Source: Phascolomyces articulosus
Lineage: Eukaryota; Mucoromycota; Mucoromycetes; Mucorales; Lichtheimiaceae
Assembly: GCA_025677815.1 (NCBI GenBank)
Contig: JAIXMP010000006.1
Span: 434,001-498,000, forward strand
Length of the DNA stretch: 64,000 nt
Direction: 5' to 3'
Shown: in pieces, positions 63,692 through 64,000 of the stretch
How the letters are laid out: each line of letters begins with the position of its first letter
Numbering within the stretch: position 1 is the first letter of the stretch
The notes under the pieces: model-generated
Database searches by the model: none
What the model was told of the DNA's origin: nothing
What the model saw: the letters and a program-made list of their open reading frames with translations, nothing else
Position numbers and translations under genes: made by a program

Positions 63692-64000
63692 TAAGCTTCC
63701 TATCTTCCTTTATTTACTTACATTCAGGGCAACTGTCGTAACTAAAAATAAGGGTTACTACCATTTCCTTTTTTGATTTATTTTTGTAACACCTTATCGC
63801 TGCTATCGTATTTGCATTTTATTATGCCACGTATTTATTATCCATCGTCATAGTAATTATTCGAACATGTATTCAACTGACAGTCATGAACATGTATTGT
63901 CTTCTCTAGCGTTCCTTACACATATCATTACTAGTTACTATATATTTTATTATTATCACAAGTAGTTGAAAAAGATATAAATACTCCTCATCATTTAATC
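63692..64000. other. Intergenic, AT-rich window end
   Basis: I see no feature in the last 309 bp. Confidence 0.5.

Overview
The window is a stretch of an AT-rich fungal nuclear genome. Short GT-AG introns (mostly 50-130 bp), fungal housekeeping genes and a complete cobalamin-dependent methionine synthase, an enzyme retained in early-diverging fungi but absent from the commonly studied ascomycetes and basidiomycetes, point to a Mucoromycota-type mould. I do not name a species. Gene models were built by reading splice junctions, and for every housekeeping gene the exon lengths sum to a whole number of codons.

Left part (1-19 kb) is gene-poor and accessory-like: the 3' part of a GT15 alpha-1,2-mannosyltransferase, a decayed gene, a HET-domain protein (3757-5364, +), a TPR/F-box/LRR protein (7655-9988, -), a second HET-like gene broken by a one-base frameshift (12263-14051, -), a tRNA-like Pol III element and a monocarboxylate-transporter-like MFS permease (15967-18573, -) whose frame appears to need a 2-nt exon.

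Central part (19.7-54.7 kb) is dense with conserved genes: NOC4 (ribosome biogenesis), V-ATPase subunit B, a THEM6-like hot-dog protein with an 8-nt microexon, arginase, a tail-anchored fatty aldehyde dehydrogenase, a low-complexity protein, B12-dependent methionine synthase, a PSMG3-like proteasome chaperone, an SPB4/DDX55 helicase, an acidic unknown, SF3B2, a Brr6/Brl1 nuclear-envelope protein and acyl-CoA oxidase. Many neighbours are separated by under 250 bp and several pairs converge. A gene-poor patch at 33.2-36.6 kb holds fragments of a dispersed repeat.

Right part (55.7-64 kb) is accessory again: a third HET gene (57195-58841, -) and decayed or unrecognised sequence. The main discovery is that about 4 kb around the first HET gene (about 2848-6846) is present again as an inverted copy around the third HET gene (about 55673-59648). 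The two arms face each other across roughly 49 kb of mostly housekeeping genes. Similarity covers the HET frames, a conserved 5' leader with a probable intron, and a 1.4 kb block downstream that looks like a second, decayed gene. HET domains belong to fungal allorecognition and cell-death proteins, so this may be a duplicated allorecognition-like cassette able to promote inversion of the region between the arms.
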